DNA from: Gammaproteobacteria bacterium
GTDB lineage: Bacteria; Pseudomonadota; Gammaproteobacteria; SZUA-229
Assembly (NCBI GenBank): GCA_011321985.1
Contig: DROB01000034.1
Location: 1 to 7,816 of the forward strand
DNA: 7,816 nucleotides
Reading direction: 5' to 3'
Shown here piece by piece: positions 1 to 7,036 of the stretch (positions are counted from its first letter, which is position 1; every line of letters begins with the position of its first letter). The position numbers were made by a program, and so were the translations under genes. The notes under the pieces were generated by a model that saw only the letters and a list, made by a program, of their open reading frames with translations, was not told the origin of the DNA and made no database searches.

Positions 1-770
1 ATCAGTTCACTGCGTTCGAGTTCGATCACCGGAAACAGCCCGGTCTGCACCGCCAGTCTTGCGACCCGGATACTGTGCGCACCGTCATGGCCCCAACCCA
101 ACGGGCAGGGGCTGTGAATATGGATGAAGGTCGGGCCATCGATCTCCATGGCGCGGCGTACCTTCTTGCGCAGGTCTGACGGGTAAGCGACAGAGGTGGT
201 TGCGGCGTAAGGGATATGGTGCGCGGCAACGATGGACAGGATATCTTTTTTGAGATGGCGTTTCCCCATACGTTTACTGCCCGGTGGTGATGTGGTGGTC
301 ATGGCGGCATGCGGTGTCGAGCTGGAACGCTGGATGCCGGTATTCATATAGGCTTCGTTATCAAAACACACATAGAGAACATTATGGCCTCGCTCCAGCA
401 TGCCCGATAGTGTCTGAAAACCGATATCGAAGGTGGCACCGTCACCACCAAAGGCCAGCACCTTGGTGGCTTTTCCCTGTGCTTTCAATGCTGCTTCCAT
501 ACCCGCAGCGATAGCCCCGGCATTCTCGAACAGGGAATGCATCCAGGGCAGGCGCCAGGCAGATTCCGGCCACGGGGTGGTGAAAACTTCCAGACAACCA
601 GTGGCATTGGCGATCATCACATCCGGTCCTGCGGCTTCGGTGACCAGCCTCGCCGCCAGCGCTTCACCGCATCCCAGGCAGGCACGATGGCCGGATTCGA
701 TGCCTTCGAATCGCGGCTGGTTTCTGCGTAACTGCACCAGCATCTCGGTGCTGATATTTTGCTTAACCAT
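1..770 (-). CDS. porB: Pyruvate:ferredoxin oxidoreductase-type beta subunit (TPP-binding), 3' end cut by window edge
   Basis: This subunit binds thiamine pyrophosphate and one [4Fe-4S] cluster. With the alpha and gamma subunits it interconverts pyruvate + CoA and acetyl-CoA + CO2, passing electrons to ferredoxin in the cytoplasm. The 256 visible residues include C31-x2-C34 (ACLGCGEAL), C59 and C222 (SPCPLGW), the expected cluster ligands, and the TPP/Mg motif from G109-D110-G111 to DNEAYMNTG (137-145). The start is ATG at 770-768; its A is also the last base of the porA stop codon (TAATG), so translation is probably coupled. A good Shine-Dalgarno, TGAGGT, lies 9 nt upstream inside the end of porA. 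The reading frame is open to base 1, so only the C-terminus is missing. Pyruvate specificity is inferred from linkage to ppdK; related 2-oxoacid:ferredoxin oxidoreductases (for example branched-chain) share these motifs. Confidence 0.93.
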   Translation of the reverse strand, partial: MVKQNISTEMLVQLRRNQPRFEGIESGHRACLGCGEALAARLVTEAAGPDVMIANATGCLEVFTTPWPESAWRLPWMHSLFENAGAIAAGMEAALKAQGKATKVLAFGGDGATFDIGFQTLSGMLERGHNVLYVCFDNEAYMNTGIQRSSSTPHAAMTTTSPPGSKRMGKRHLKKDILSIVAAHHIPYAATTSVAYPSDLRKKVRRAMEIDGPTFIHIHSPCPLGWGHDGAHSIRVARLAVQTGLFPVIELERSEL

Positions 771-1993
771 TATTTATTGACCTCACGCGATGACTTATCG
801 ATGCCGATATCTTCGACAGACAGTTTATCCAGCTCGACATCGATGATGGTAAAAGGACGGGGTTCAGTGACATCGATCTGCTGGTGCAACGTGCGATAGA
901 TCTGCAGAGGGATGTCACGACCACCGAGGCCGACAGCAAAGCTGTGTATCTTCGGCAGCTTCGCCTTGCCCGCCATGTCTGTCATACCCGCGAGGGCAGC
1001 GTGGACTTCGGATGAGACGATGCCACCGAAGCCGGGTGATAAGGCCCGTTCGAGTACCACCAGATCCGTCAGACCGGTGCAGGCGATACGCAAAGCCTCC
1101 ACGGGGAAAGGCCGGTAAGCCCGAAGTTTGATCAGTTTCGTGGCGGGCAGATCGCTGTATTCATCACGCGCTTCACTCAGGGTGCCGTAGATAGAACCCA
1201 GGGTGATGATGCCGATGCGGGCATCTTCTGCACCATCGACACTTAGCAGCCCCCCTGCAGTGCGCGTGCTGAGCGCCTGCCAGTCGTTGTCGGCAGCGAC
1301 GATCTCATCGAGAGAATCGAGTAGTGCATGGTGATGTGCATGCCTGGCTTCAGGGAAATAATCGGGTGAGACCAGAGTGCCGACACTGATCGGGTTTGCT
1401 GAATCCAGTGCGCGTTTATAGCTAAAAGGGGGCAGGTAAGCATCGACCATCGTCTGCTCCGGAATATCGATGGGTTCCAGTGTGTGAGTCAGGGTGAAAC
1501 CGTCCATACAGACCATGACGGGCAGCTCGGTTGCTTCTGCGATACGGTAAGCCTGTATCGTGGTGTCGACGGCTTCCTGGTTATCGGCGCAATAAAGCTG
1601 GATCCAGCCCGCGTCCCTCACCGCCATCGAATCCTGCTGATCATTCCAGATCGACAACGGGGCCGATATCGCCCGGTTGGCACAGGTCATCACCATAGGT
1701 ACCCGCAGACCGGCGATATTGTAGAGCACTTCGCTCATCAACAGGATGCCCTGTGAGGCACTGGCGGTGTAAGTGCGTGACCCTGCGCTGGCGGCACCGA
1801 GCACCAGTGATGCGGCCGAGAATTCACTTTCTACACTGACCAGTTCGCAGTCCATCTTGCCGTCGGCGACCAGTTTTGCAATATTTTCGACGATGTGTGT
1901 CTGCGGGGTAATGGGGTAGGCGGCAACCACCTGTGGTCGGCACAGTGCGACGGTTTGAGCGATGGCCTGTGAACCTTCGAGTGCTTTACGCAT
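770..1993 (-). CDS. porA: Pyruvate:ferredoxin oxidoreductase-type alpha subunit
   Basis: A 407-residue alpha subunit, normal length for stand-alone PorA. It carries the pyrimidine-binding half of the TPP site and a transketolase-C-like domain. Visible landmarks are YPITPQT (26-32), the VESEF acidic segment (54-58), the NDQQDSMAVRDAGWIQL block (117-133) that is strongly conserved in the family, the start of the C-terminal domain near IGIITLGS (260-267), and LERALSPGFGG (314-324). I chose ATG 1993-1991: it begins with the typical MRKALEGSQA and overlaps the end of porC as ATGCGTAA (8 bp). An in-frame ATG 60 bp further upstream would overlap porC much more and adds residues without family resemblance. 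The stop TAA (772-770) shares one base with the porB start. No fused ferredoxin or gamma domain is present. Substrate (pyruvate) is inferred from context. Confidence 0.95.
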   Translation of the reverse strand: MRKALEGSQAIAQTVALCRPQVVAAYPITPQTHIVENIAKLVADGKMDCELVSVESEFSAASLVLGAASAGSRTYTASASQGILLMSEVLYNIAGLRVPMVMTCANRAISAPLSIWNDQQDSMAVRDAGWIQLYCADNQEAVDTTIQAYRIAEATELPVMVCMDGFTLTHTLEPIDIPEQTMVDAYLPPFSYKRALDSANPISVGTLVSPDYFPEARHAHHHALLDSLDEIVAADNDWQALSTRTAGGLLSVDGAEDARIGIITLGSIYGTLSEARDEYSDLPATKLIKLRAYRPFPVEALRIACTGLTDLVVLERALSPGFGGIVSSEVHAALAGMTDMAGKAKLPKIHSFAVGLGGRDIPLQIYRTLHQQIDVTEPRPFTIIDVELDKLSVEDIGIDKSSREVNK

Positions 1994-2567
1994 TAGCGGT
2001 CTGTTTCCATAGATTGTTGGGTATGCGCTCTGCGGCGGCTTTGACGAGAGCAATATTTTTATCTAATAAATCACCTTTGAAACGTTCTTCAAGTGATTGA
2101 ATTAATGAGTTTTGAGGCAATATATCGGTGAGTTTAAGAAAGGCCGACAGCAGTGCAGTATTGGGCACCGGGCGGCCAAGATAGTGTTGTGCCAGTTGTG
2201 TCGCCGGCAGTGTAACAAGCCTGTTATCAGCTTCAGTATCGGTGTGTGCACTGCTGGCTTCACTGCTGTTGTCAGTGGCATTAAGCAGGATATTACCGTC
2301 GGGTTTGAGCCCATCGGTGATACTGGGAATATTCATCAATGCGGCATCCTGTATGATCAGAAAATCCGGGGCGGCTACCTGACAGCGGCGCCGGATCGGC
2401 TCATGATCGATACGCACGAAGGCGATCACCGGTGCGCCACGGCGCTCGGCACCGAAGGCAGGAAAGGCCTGTGCATACCAGCCTTCATCGATCGCGGCTG
2501 TCGCCAGCAAGTAGGCGGCGACCACATTGCCCTGGCCGCCACGACCGTGTATCCGAACCTCTATCAT
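1986..2567 (-). CDS. porC: Pyruvate:ferredoxin oxidoreductase-type gamma subunit
   Basis: A 193-residue protein of the 2-oxoacid:acceptor oxidoreductase gamma family (called porC or porG). The N-terminus has the diagnostic glycine-rich motif GRGGQG (8-13), followed by FGAERRGAPV (38-47), both of which contribute to cofactor (CoA/TPP-proximal) binding in this family. The middle (about 98-116) is a low-conservation, Ser/Thr/Asp-rich loop, and the rest looks like an ordinary C-terminal part. It starts 20 bp after the ppdK stop, with only a weak purine-rich ribosome binding stretch (GAGAAACGGA), and its last 8 bp overlap the porA start. In many organisms a small ferredoxin-like delta gene sits between gamma and alpha; here there is no room for it, and no cysteine-cluster ferredoxin domain is fused to this protein. 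Confidence 0.93.
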   Translation of the reverse strand: MIEVRIHGRGGQGNVVAAYLLATAAIDEGWYAQAFPAFGAERRGAPVIAFVRIDHEPIRRRCQVAAPDFLIIQDAALMNIPSITDGLKPDGNILLNATDNSSEASSAHTDTEADNRLVTLPATQLAQHYLGRPVPNTALLSAFLKLTDILPQNSLIQSLEERFKGDLLDKNIALVKAAAERIPNNLWKQTANA

Positions 2568-2587
2568 TGTCCGTTTCTCATCATCAG

Positions 2588-5386
2588 TTATTCGAGCGTG
2601 TAATCATCTTCGGTCAGTTTGGCCTGGGCAGCCGCAAGTCTTGCTATCGGTACTCTTGGCGCAGAGCAGGAAACATAACTCAGGCCGATATGGTGACAGA
2701 ACCGGATCGATTTCGGGTGACCACCCTGTTCACCACAGATGCCCACCCTTAAATCTGGTTTGGTCTTGCGTCCCCAGTCGACAGCGATCTTCATCAGACG
2801 ACCCACGCCTTTCACATCGAGTGCACCAAATGGATTGTCCTGCAGGATGTTATTTTTTTCATACAGCGGCAGGAATTTGTTCTCAGCATCTTCACGGGAA
2901 AACGAAAAAGTGGACTGGGTTAGATCATTGGTGCCGAAGGAGAAAAAACCGGCAAATTCAGCCAGTCTGCCTGCACGCATACAGGCGCGCACCACTTCGA
3001 TCATGGTGCCAAATTTAAACGTCAATCGGATGTTATATTCGGCTTCGATATCGGCGTGTACCTGATCAACGATACGCCTGACCCATTGCAGTTCTTTGCT
3101 GGTGCAGACCTGCGGCACCATGATCTCCGGGCACACATCAAAACCTTCCTTATTACATTCAGCAGCCGCTTCGAGCACGGCGCGTATCTGCATCTCGTAG
3201 ATTTCCGGGTAGGTGATACCGAGGCGCACACCGCGATGGCCCAGCATTGGGTTCACTTCAAATAGCTCACGTACTTTGATCAGCATCTGCCGCTTTTTCG
3301 CAATAGCAGAATCCACCAGTTCTCGGCCACCTGGTCCGAAAGGTTTGGGCAGTTTCTTTGCATCGGCACTGCGTTTCAGCAGTTGCATGGTGTTCATCAG
3401 ATCGTTGACACCGCAGACTGATTGTCTGAGGCTGATCAGGTGTTCGATTTCCTGTTCCAGCTGTTTTTCACTGGGCAGAAATTCATGGATAGGCGGATCC
3501 AGCAGGCGGATGGTTACCGGACGCGGAGACATGATCTTGAACAGATCCTTGAAATCACCTCGTTGTATGGGGCGTAACCGATCCAGTGCCTGCTGGCGGT
3601 CGGTTTTGTCTTTTGCCAGAATCATGTCGATGACCAGCGGCAGGCGATCCTGTGCATTGAACATGCGTTCTGTTCTGCACAGACCAATCCCCATGGCACC
3701 ATAGTCTGATGCCTGGCTGGCCGCTTCGATGGTATCGGCATTGCCCATGATTTTCAGTTCGGCTATCTCATCAGCCCAGTTGAGCAGGGTTCGCAGTTCA
3801 TTGGAAAACTTCGGTGCCACGGTGTCGATCTCACCGAGGTAGACATTGCCATTGCTACCGTCGATGGTGATGATGTCGCCTTCATGTAACAGGGTGTCAC
3901 CGACGCGTGCGAGGTGTTTCTCGATATCGACATCGATACCTTCCGCGCCGGCGATACAGGGTTTTCCCATACTGCGTGCGACCACTGCTGCGTGCGAAGT
4001 CTTACCACCGCGGCTGGTGAGTACCCCCTGTGCGGCAAAAAAGCCGTGGATATCTTCCGGTTTGGTCTCTTCACGTACCAGGATGACATCTTCGCCTTCA
4101 TCGCGTGCCTGTTCGGCGCGGTCGGCATCGAACACGATCTTGCCGGATGCCGCGCCGGGAGAAGCGGGCAGCCCGTGGGCGATTGGCATCTGTTTAGATT
4201 CCGGATCGAGGCGAGGGTGCAGTAACTGTTCCAGCTCTTCGGGGTTGATACGCAATAAGGCCTGGTCGCGGGTGATCAGGCCTTCGTTGCTCATCTCCAG
4301 CGAGGTGCGCACCCGGGCGGTGGCATTCATCTTGCCATCGCGTGTCTGCAGGCAGTAGAGCACGCCCTGTTCGATGGTGTATTCGTAGTCCTGCACTTCG
4401 CGGTAGTGTTTTTCCAGCCGGTCACTGAGTGCCGACAGCTCTTTGTGCATCTGTGGCATCTCGTGTGCCAGTTCGTGTACAGGTTTGGGGGTGCGGATGC
4501 CGGCGACCACATCTTCCCCCTGTGCATTGATGAGAAATTCACCAAACATCACATTTTCACCGGTGCCGGGGTTGCGCGTGAAACCGACACCGGTCGCGCA
4601 ATCATCACCCATATTGCCGAACACCATGGTCTGTATATTGACCGCGGTCCCATTCGCCATATCGGTGGTAATCTTGAATTCACGGCGATAATCGATCGCA
4701 CGTTTACCCAGCCAGGAGCGGAATACCGCTTTGATAGACAGCTGTAACTGTTCGAAGACATCTTCGGGGAAGGGCCTGCCGGTCTCACCGTGTACCACAT
4801 CGAGAAAGACATCGCTGATCTCACGAAAGTGGTCGGCGGAGAGTCCGGTGTCTTCAGTGATACCTTCTCGTTTTTTTATAGCATCGAAGGGTTTGTCGAA
4901 TGCGGCATCGGATATGCCCAGTGCGACCTTGCCAAACAGCTGGATAAAGCGTCGGTATGCATCCCAGGCAAAACGTTCATTGCCGGTTTTTTTGATCAGG
5001 CCGGGCAATGTCTTGGCATTCAGGCCGAGGTTAAGGATGGTGTCCATCATGCCGGGCATGGATAACGCCGAACCAGAGCGCACGGACAGCAATAACATAT
5101 TGCCAGCATCACCAAAGCCTTTACCGGTCTCCTGTTCCAGCACCCTGATCTGTTCATGCACCTGGGCCATCAGTTGAGAGGGCAGGTCCTGGTCACAGTC
5201 CTGTCCTTCAGCTTCGAGATAACTGAGGCAGGCTTCGGTACTGATGACAAAACCGGGAGGCACGTTAATGCCTATCTGGGTCATCTCACAGAGGTTGGCA
5301 CCTTTTCCACCCAGTAGTTTTTTATTTTTGCCATCACCGTCTTTAAAGGAATACACATAAGGTGTGGCATTTGTATCAGGTGTCAT
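2588..5386 (-). CDS. ppdK: Pyruvate, phosphate dikinase (PPDK)
   Basis: A 932-residue cytoplasmic enzyme that reversibly converts PEP + AMP + PPi to pyruvate + ATP + Pi. All three parts are present. The N-terminal ATP-grasp domain has LLGGKGANL (24-32), VRSGSALSMPGMMDT (102-116) and FGEFLINAQGEDV (281-293). The swivelling phosphohistidine domain has GGKTSHAAVVARSMGKP (461-477), with catalytic H465 and the neighbouring T463 that is the regulatory phosphorylation site in enzymes controlled by a PPDK regulatory protein. The C-terminal PEP/pyruvate TIM barrel has R571 (LCRTERMF), R627 (IRLLDPP), E797, N820-D821 (FGTNDLTQ) and catalytic C884 (GICGEQGGH). It is longer than typical bacterial PPDKs (roughly 870-890 residues by recall), mainly through an insert around residues 651-693. 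The start ATG has a strong Shine-Dalgarno, GAGAGGA, 7 nt upstream. It is first in the operon with porCAB and sits behind an FNR-type promoter. Confidence 0.97.
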   Translation of the reverse strand: MTPDTNATPYVYSFKDGDGKNKKLLGGKGANLCEMTQIGINVPPGFVISTEACLSYLEAEGQDCDQDLPSQLMAQVHEQIRVLEQETGKGFGDAGNMLLLSVRSGSALSMPGMMDTILNLGLNAKTLPGLIKKTGNERFAWDAYRRFIQLFGKVALGISDAAFDKPFDAIKKREGITEDTGLSADHFREISDVFLDVVHGETGRPFPEDVFEQLQLSIKAVFRSWLGKRAIDYRREFKITTDMANGTAVNIQTMVFGNMGDDCATGVGFTRNPGTGENVMFGEFLINAQGEDVVAGIRTPKPVHELAHEMPQMHKELSALSDRLEKHYREVQDYEYTIEQGVLYCLQTRDGKMNATARVRTSLEMSNEGLITRDQALLRINPEELEQLLHPRLDPESKQMPIAHGLPASPGAASGKIVFDADRAEQARDEGEDVILVREETKPEDIHGFFAAQGVLTSRGGKTSHAAVVARSMGKPCIAGAEGIDVDIEKHLARVGDTLLHEGDIITIDGSNGNVYLGEIDTVAPKFSNELRTLLNWADEIAELKIMGNADTIEAASQASDYGAMGIGLCRTERMFNAQDRLPLVIDMILAKDKTDRQQALDRLRPIQRGDFKDLFKIMSPRPVTIRLLDPPIHEFLPSEKQLEQEIEHLISLRQSVCGVNDLMNTMQLLKRSADAKKLPKPFGPGGRELVDSAIAKKRQMLIKVRELFEVNPMLGHRGVRLGITYPEIYEMQIRAVLEAAAECNKEGFDVCPEIMVPQVCTSKELQWVRRIVDQVHADIEAEYNIRLTFKFGTMIEVVRACMRAGRLAEFAGFFSFGTNDLTQSTFSFSREDAENKFLPLYEKNNILQDNPFGALDVKGVGRLMKIAVDWGRKTKPDLRVGICGEQGGHPKSIRFCHHIGLSYVSCSAPRVPIARLAAAQAKLTEDDYTLE

Positions 5387-5425
5387 CGAGAATTCCTCTC
5401 CGCTTATTTCAGATTTATGAGCATA

Positions 5426-5474
5426 TCTGTTGATTGTTATTCATATCGGAAGCCACGTTGTTGACACAGGTCAA
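5426..5474 (-). promoter_or_regulatory. Predicted class II FNR/DNR-type promoter of ppdK-porCAB
   Basis: A perfect palindrome, TTGAC-ACAG-GTCAA, occupies 5461-5474. Read on the minus strand, 22 bp separate it from a -10-like hexamer AACAAT (5438-5433), which predicts a transcription start near 5426 (an A), with the palindrome centred at -41.5 and a leader of about 40 nt before the ppdK start codon. That is the class II geometry of FNR/ANR/DNR activators (family consensus TTGAT-N4-ATCAA; the C/G at the inner position is a known kind of variant). Assuming plus-strand transcription, no -10 sits at the matching place, so the box fits only ppdK. The regulator is not identifiable from the sequence: oxygen (FNR/ANR) or NO (DNR-like) sensing are both possible. 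Confidence 0.68.
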
Positions 5475-5585
5475 TAACTGCATCTCAGTGGGGTAGACCA
5501 GTAATGAAGGTTGCAGCACAGTCTGTGAGCATCTCGTATGGACGTGAGGCTATCCGATGGTTTTTCTTACTGAGCAAAATAACCT

Positions 5586-5634
5586 TTGACCTCAGTCAAT
5601 AAGCACAGGTGATGCCTGATTTACAATCAAGGGC
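5586..5634 (+). promoter_or_regulatory. Predicted class II FNR/DNR-type promoter facing rightward
   Basis: A second perfect palindrome, TTGAC-CTCA-GTCAA, occupies 5586-5599. On the plus strand it is followed after exactly 22 bp by TACAAT (5622-5627), five of six matches to the sigma70 -10 consensus. The predicted start is about 5633-5635, with the palindrome at -41.5. On the minus strand the equivalent position reads AAACCA, so the box fits only rightward transcription. The spacing and the trailing ACAATCAA are identical to the ppdK-side promoter. The spacer contains a short dyad (CAGG-TGATG-CCTG, 5606-5618), and ACTGAG/CTCAGT (5569-5574 and 5591-5596) forms an inverted repeat overlapping the box; either could be chance. 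The likely targets are the small membrane protein 64 bp downstream and possibly the two genes after it. Confidence 0.65.
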
Positions 5635-5697
5635 GAGGGTTGTATTCCGAAGCTGGAATCGGGCCTCTCTGATAAACGACGAAGCTGTTAAAAATTT

Positions 5698-5865
5698 ATG
5701 AAAATAATCAGTAAAGTTTCTGCAACCAAAAAAAAGGTATGTGAAAATTTTCGGTTGAAAGAAACCTGCGGTGATCTACGTGGTTTATGTATGTTGTTAC
5801 ATTATGCCCTGATCTTTTTACTTGTCACCGTGTTGCTTTATTTTTTGTTGACTATGGATCTGTGA
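5698..5865 (+). CDS. Small single-span membrane protein, 55 residues, unknown function
   Basis: A short open frame starting MKIISKVSATKKK and ending in LLTMDL. An in-frame TAA 6 nt before the ATG makes this the first possible start. Residues 1-31 are basic (lysine and arginine rich), with cysteines at 15, 24 and 31. Residues about 32-52 form one uninterrupted hydrophobic helix (MLLHYALIFLLVTVLLYFLL) with a very short C-terminal tail, so the positive-inside rule predicts an N-in topology with the cysteines in the cytoplasm. I do not recognise the family. Support for a real gene is its membrane-protein character and its place 64 nt downstream of the predicted FNR-type start site. Against it: it is short and has no clear Shine-Dalgarno; ATG at codon 32 is an alternative start. 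The transcript might instead be mainly a regulatory RNA. Confidence 0.5.
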   Translation: MKIISKVSATKKKVCENFRLKETCGDLRGLCMLLHYALIFLLVTVLLYFLLTMDL

Positions 5866-5999
5866 GGAAAGCCAGAGGGCACAGTCAATTAATAGAATAA
5901 CCCTTAATCCTGTCCTGATAGTAGTGGATTTTACCAACCCGGCTGATCTGGAAGGTTTTATCTGATCCCACTTGTCTGGCCCCTCCCATTGTACGAGAT

Positions 6000-7007
6000 A
6001 TGAAAAATATTATTTATTCTTCCATCATATACTGCCTGTTTTCGTCTGTGCTGACAGTATCGGTCTCTTATGCTGGTCCAGAGAATCAGCAACAATATCC
6101 TGAACGAGAGTACCTGGAAGAGCCTGATTATCTGCCCCCTGTTAAACCGGTAAAAAAAGTGGGTAAAGATATATTTTCTGATGCAGATCAAACATTTTCT
6201 GAAAATAAAACTTATGATGAACTTGTTTCGATAATCGAAGCATCGATCAAGCTTTGTCATGATGATCTGGCGCAGCGGCATATTAAGATGTTAAAAGCCG
6301 TCGCGGATACGAAGTCTGCTGAAAAAGTCGAACAATTGAATGGTCTGTTAAAAACCAGGCTTATCGGTGCTCTACAGCATAAAAATAATTTAAATAAGCT
6401 GGCTATTGTGATACAGGAAGGTGATATTCGCAGTATTAAAGTAGCGATAAGAGCGGCGATAGAAACGGCATCCTGCCCCGGTGATCGTGATCAATTGATA
6501 AAGGTGGTGAAAAGCATCAAAGTCGCGCTGAAGAGAGAAGCAGAGGAAAAACAGCGGGTAATGAATGCCGCGATCAGTAAAGGTCAGGCTGTACAGAACA
6601 GAGAGATGCATCAGCGTCGTATGATAGCGAAATCACTATTGCTACTGGTGGGTGTGCTTGATCTGGACTCGAGTGCTTCCAGTCTGCCGACGATAAATCA
6701 ATTTCAATTGACAGATGAATTAACGGCTATGAGTTTGGAGGGCGTACAAAAAATACTTGAGACACGATACAGTGCTACTGAGGTGCCAGGTACCAATTGT
6801 GTCGTAGAAGACATGAATGAAGAACTGTCCCAACAGGGCAGCATCTATTATGTGCTTACCTCCATCGATGAGGATGCCATCAGTCGATACAGGATAAAGG
6901 CAGTAGCAAGTGATGCAAGCGCGCCCGATGGCCTGGTGCTGGGTCCTTATGATACGTATGCGACAGCAAAAATGATTACTGGCGTGGTATGTCCGATAGC
7001 GCAATAA
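6000..7007 (+). CDS. Exported protein of unknown function, four mature cysteines
   Basis: A 335-residue protein with a clear Sec signal peptide: a short basic start (MKNIIYSS), a hydrophobic core to about residue 23, and probable cleavage after SYA (25/26). It is therefore predicted to be periplasmic or secreted. The mature part opens with a Glu/Pro/Tyr-rich low-complexity stretch (27-50), then a largely helical, charged region (about 70-210) ending in a Lys/Glu/Arg/Gln-rich segment (178-210), a short hydrophobic patch (212-220), and a mixed C-terminal domain (about 235-335) finishing in GPYDTYATAKMI and VVCPIAQ. The mature cysteines C86, C159, C267 and C331 could form two disulfides. I do not recognise the family; GPYDTYATAK is only vaguely like the end of SPOR-type repeats. 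The Shine-Dalgarno is weak. The next gene follows after 29 bp, suggesting one operon. Confidence 0.85.
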   Translation: MKNIIYSSIIYCLFSSVLTVSVSYAGPENQQQYPEREYLEEPDYLPPVKPVKKVGKDIFSDADQTFSENKTYDELVSIIEASIKLCHDDLAQRHIKMLKAVADTKSAEKVEQLNGLLKTRLIGALQHKNNLNKLAIVIQEGDIRSIKVAIRAAIETASCPGDRDQLIKVVKSIKVALKREAEEKQRVMNAAISKGQAVQNREMHQRRMIAKSLLLLVGVLDLDSSASSLPTINQFQLTDELTAMSLEGVQKILETRYSATEVPGTNCVVEDMNEELSQQGSIYYVLTSIDEDAISRYRIKAVASDASAPDGLVLGPYDTYATAKMITGVVCPIAQ

Positions 7008-7020
7008 TTTTATATAGATA

Positions 7021-7036
7021 TCAAAGAGGAAAAGTT
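7021..7036 (+). promoter_or_regulatory. Ribosome binding site deciding the lipoprotein start
   Basis: The purine run AGAGGA (7025-7030) lies 6 nt before the ATG at 7037. It picks this start over an in-frame ATG at 6989, which would lie inside the preceding gene and bury the lipoprotein signal peptide behind 16 extra residues. Confidence 0.8.

Larger units (their letters stand above)
5387..5697. other. Divergent intergenic regulatory region
   Basis: This 311-bp stretch has no convincing coding frame. Besides the ppdK Shine-Dalgarno and the two FNR-type promoters, whose box centres are 125 bp apart, it holds a small dyad (ATTCC-GAAGCT-GGAAT, 5644-5659) in the predicted leader of the rightward transcript. 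The heptamer GAAGCTG in that loop recurs at 5681-5687 shortly before the small gene. Nothing else stands out in 5475-5585. Confidence 0.6.

Noticed and set aside
1994..2053. In-frame upstream ATG that would extend PorA by 20 residues
   Set aside because: The extension lies inside porC, has no family resemblance, and the downstream ATG gives the typical PorA N-terminus with an 8-bp overlap.
2112..4747. Long plus-strand open frames opposite porC and ppdK
   Set aside because: They are antisense shadows of well-supported genes; their translations have no domain-like pattern and no ribosome binding sites of note.
5431..5444. TTGAT-like half site near the ppdK -10
   Set aside because: Only one half matches the FNR consensus; the bases are better explained as part of the predicted -10 region.
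5936..5959. Hairpin around CCGG-CTGAT-CTGG followed by TTTT, between the small gene and the exported-protein gene
   Set aside because: The stem is short, with a G-U pair and a 3-nt bulge, and the T tract is only four long; not enough to call a terminator or attenuator.
6989..7036. Upstream ATG extending the lipoprotein by 16 residues
   Set aside because: It overlaps the preceding gene, lacks a ribosome binding site, and would displace the lipoprotein signal peptide; ATG 7037 has a strong AGAGGA.
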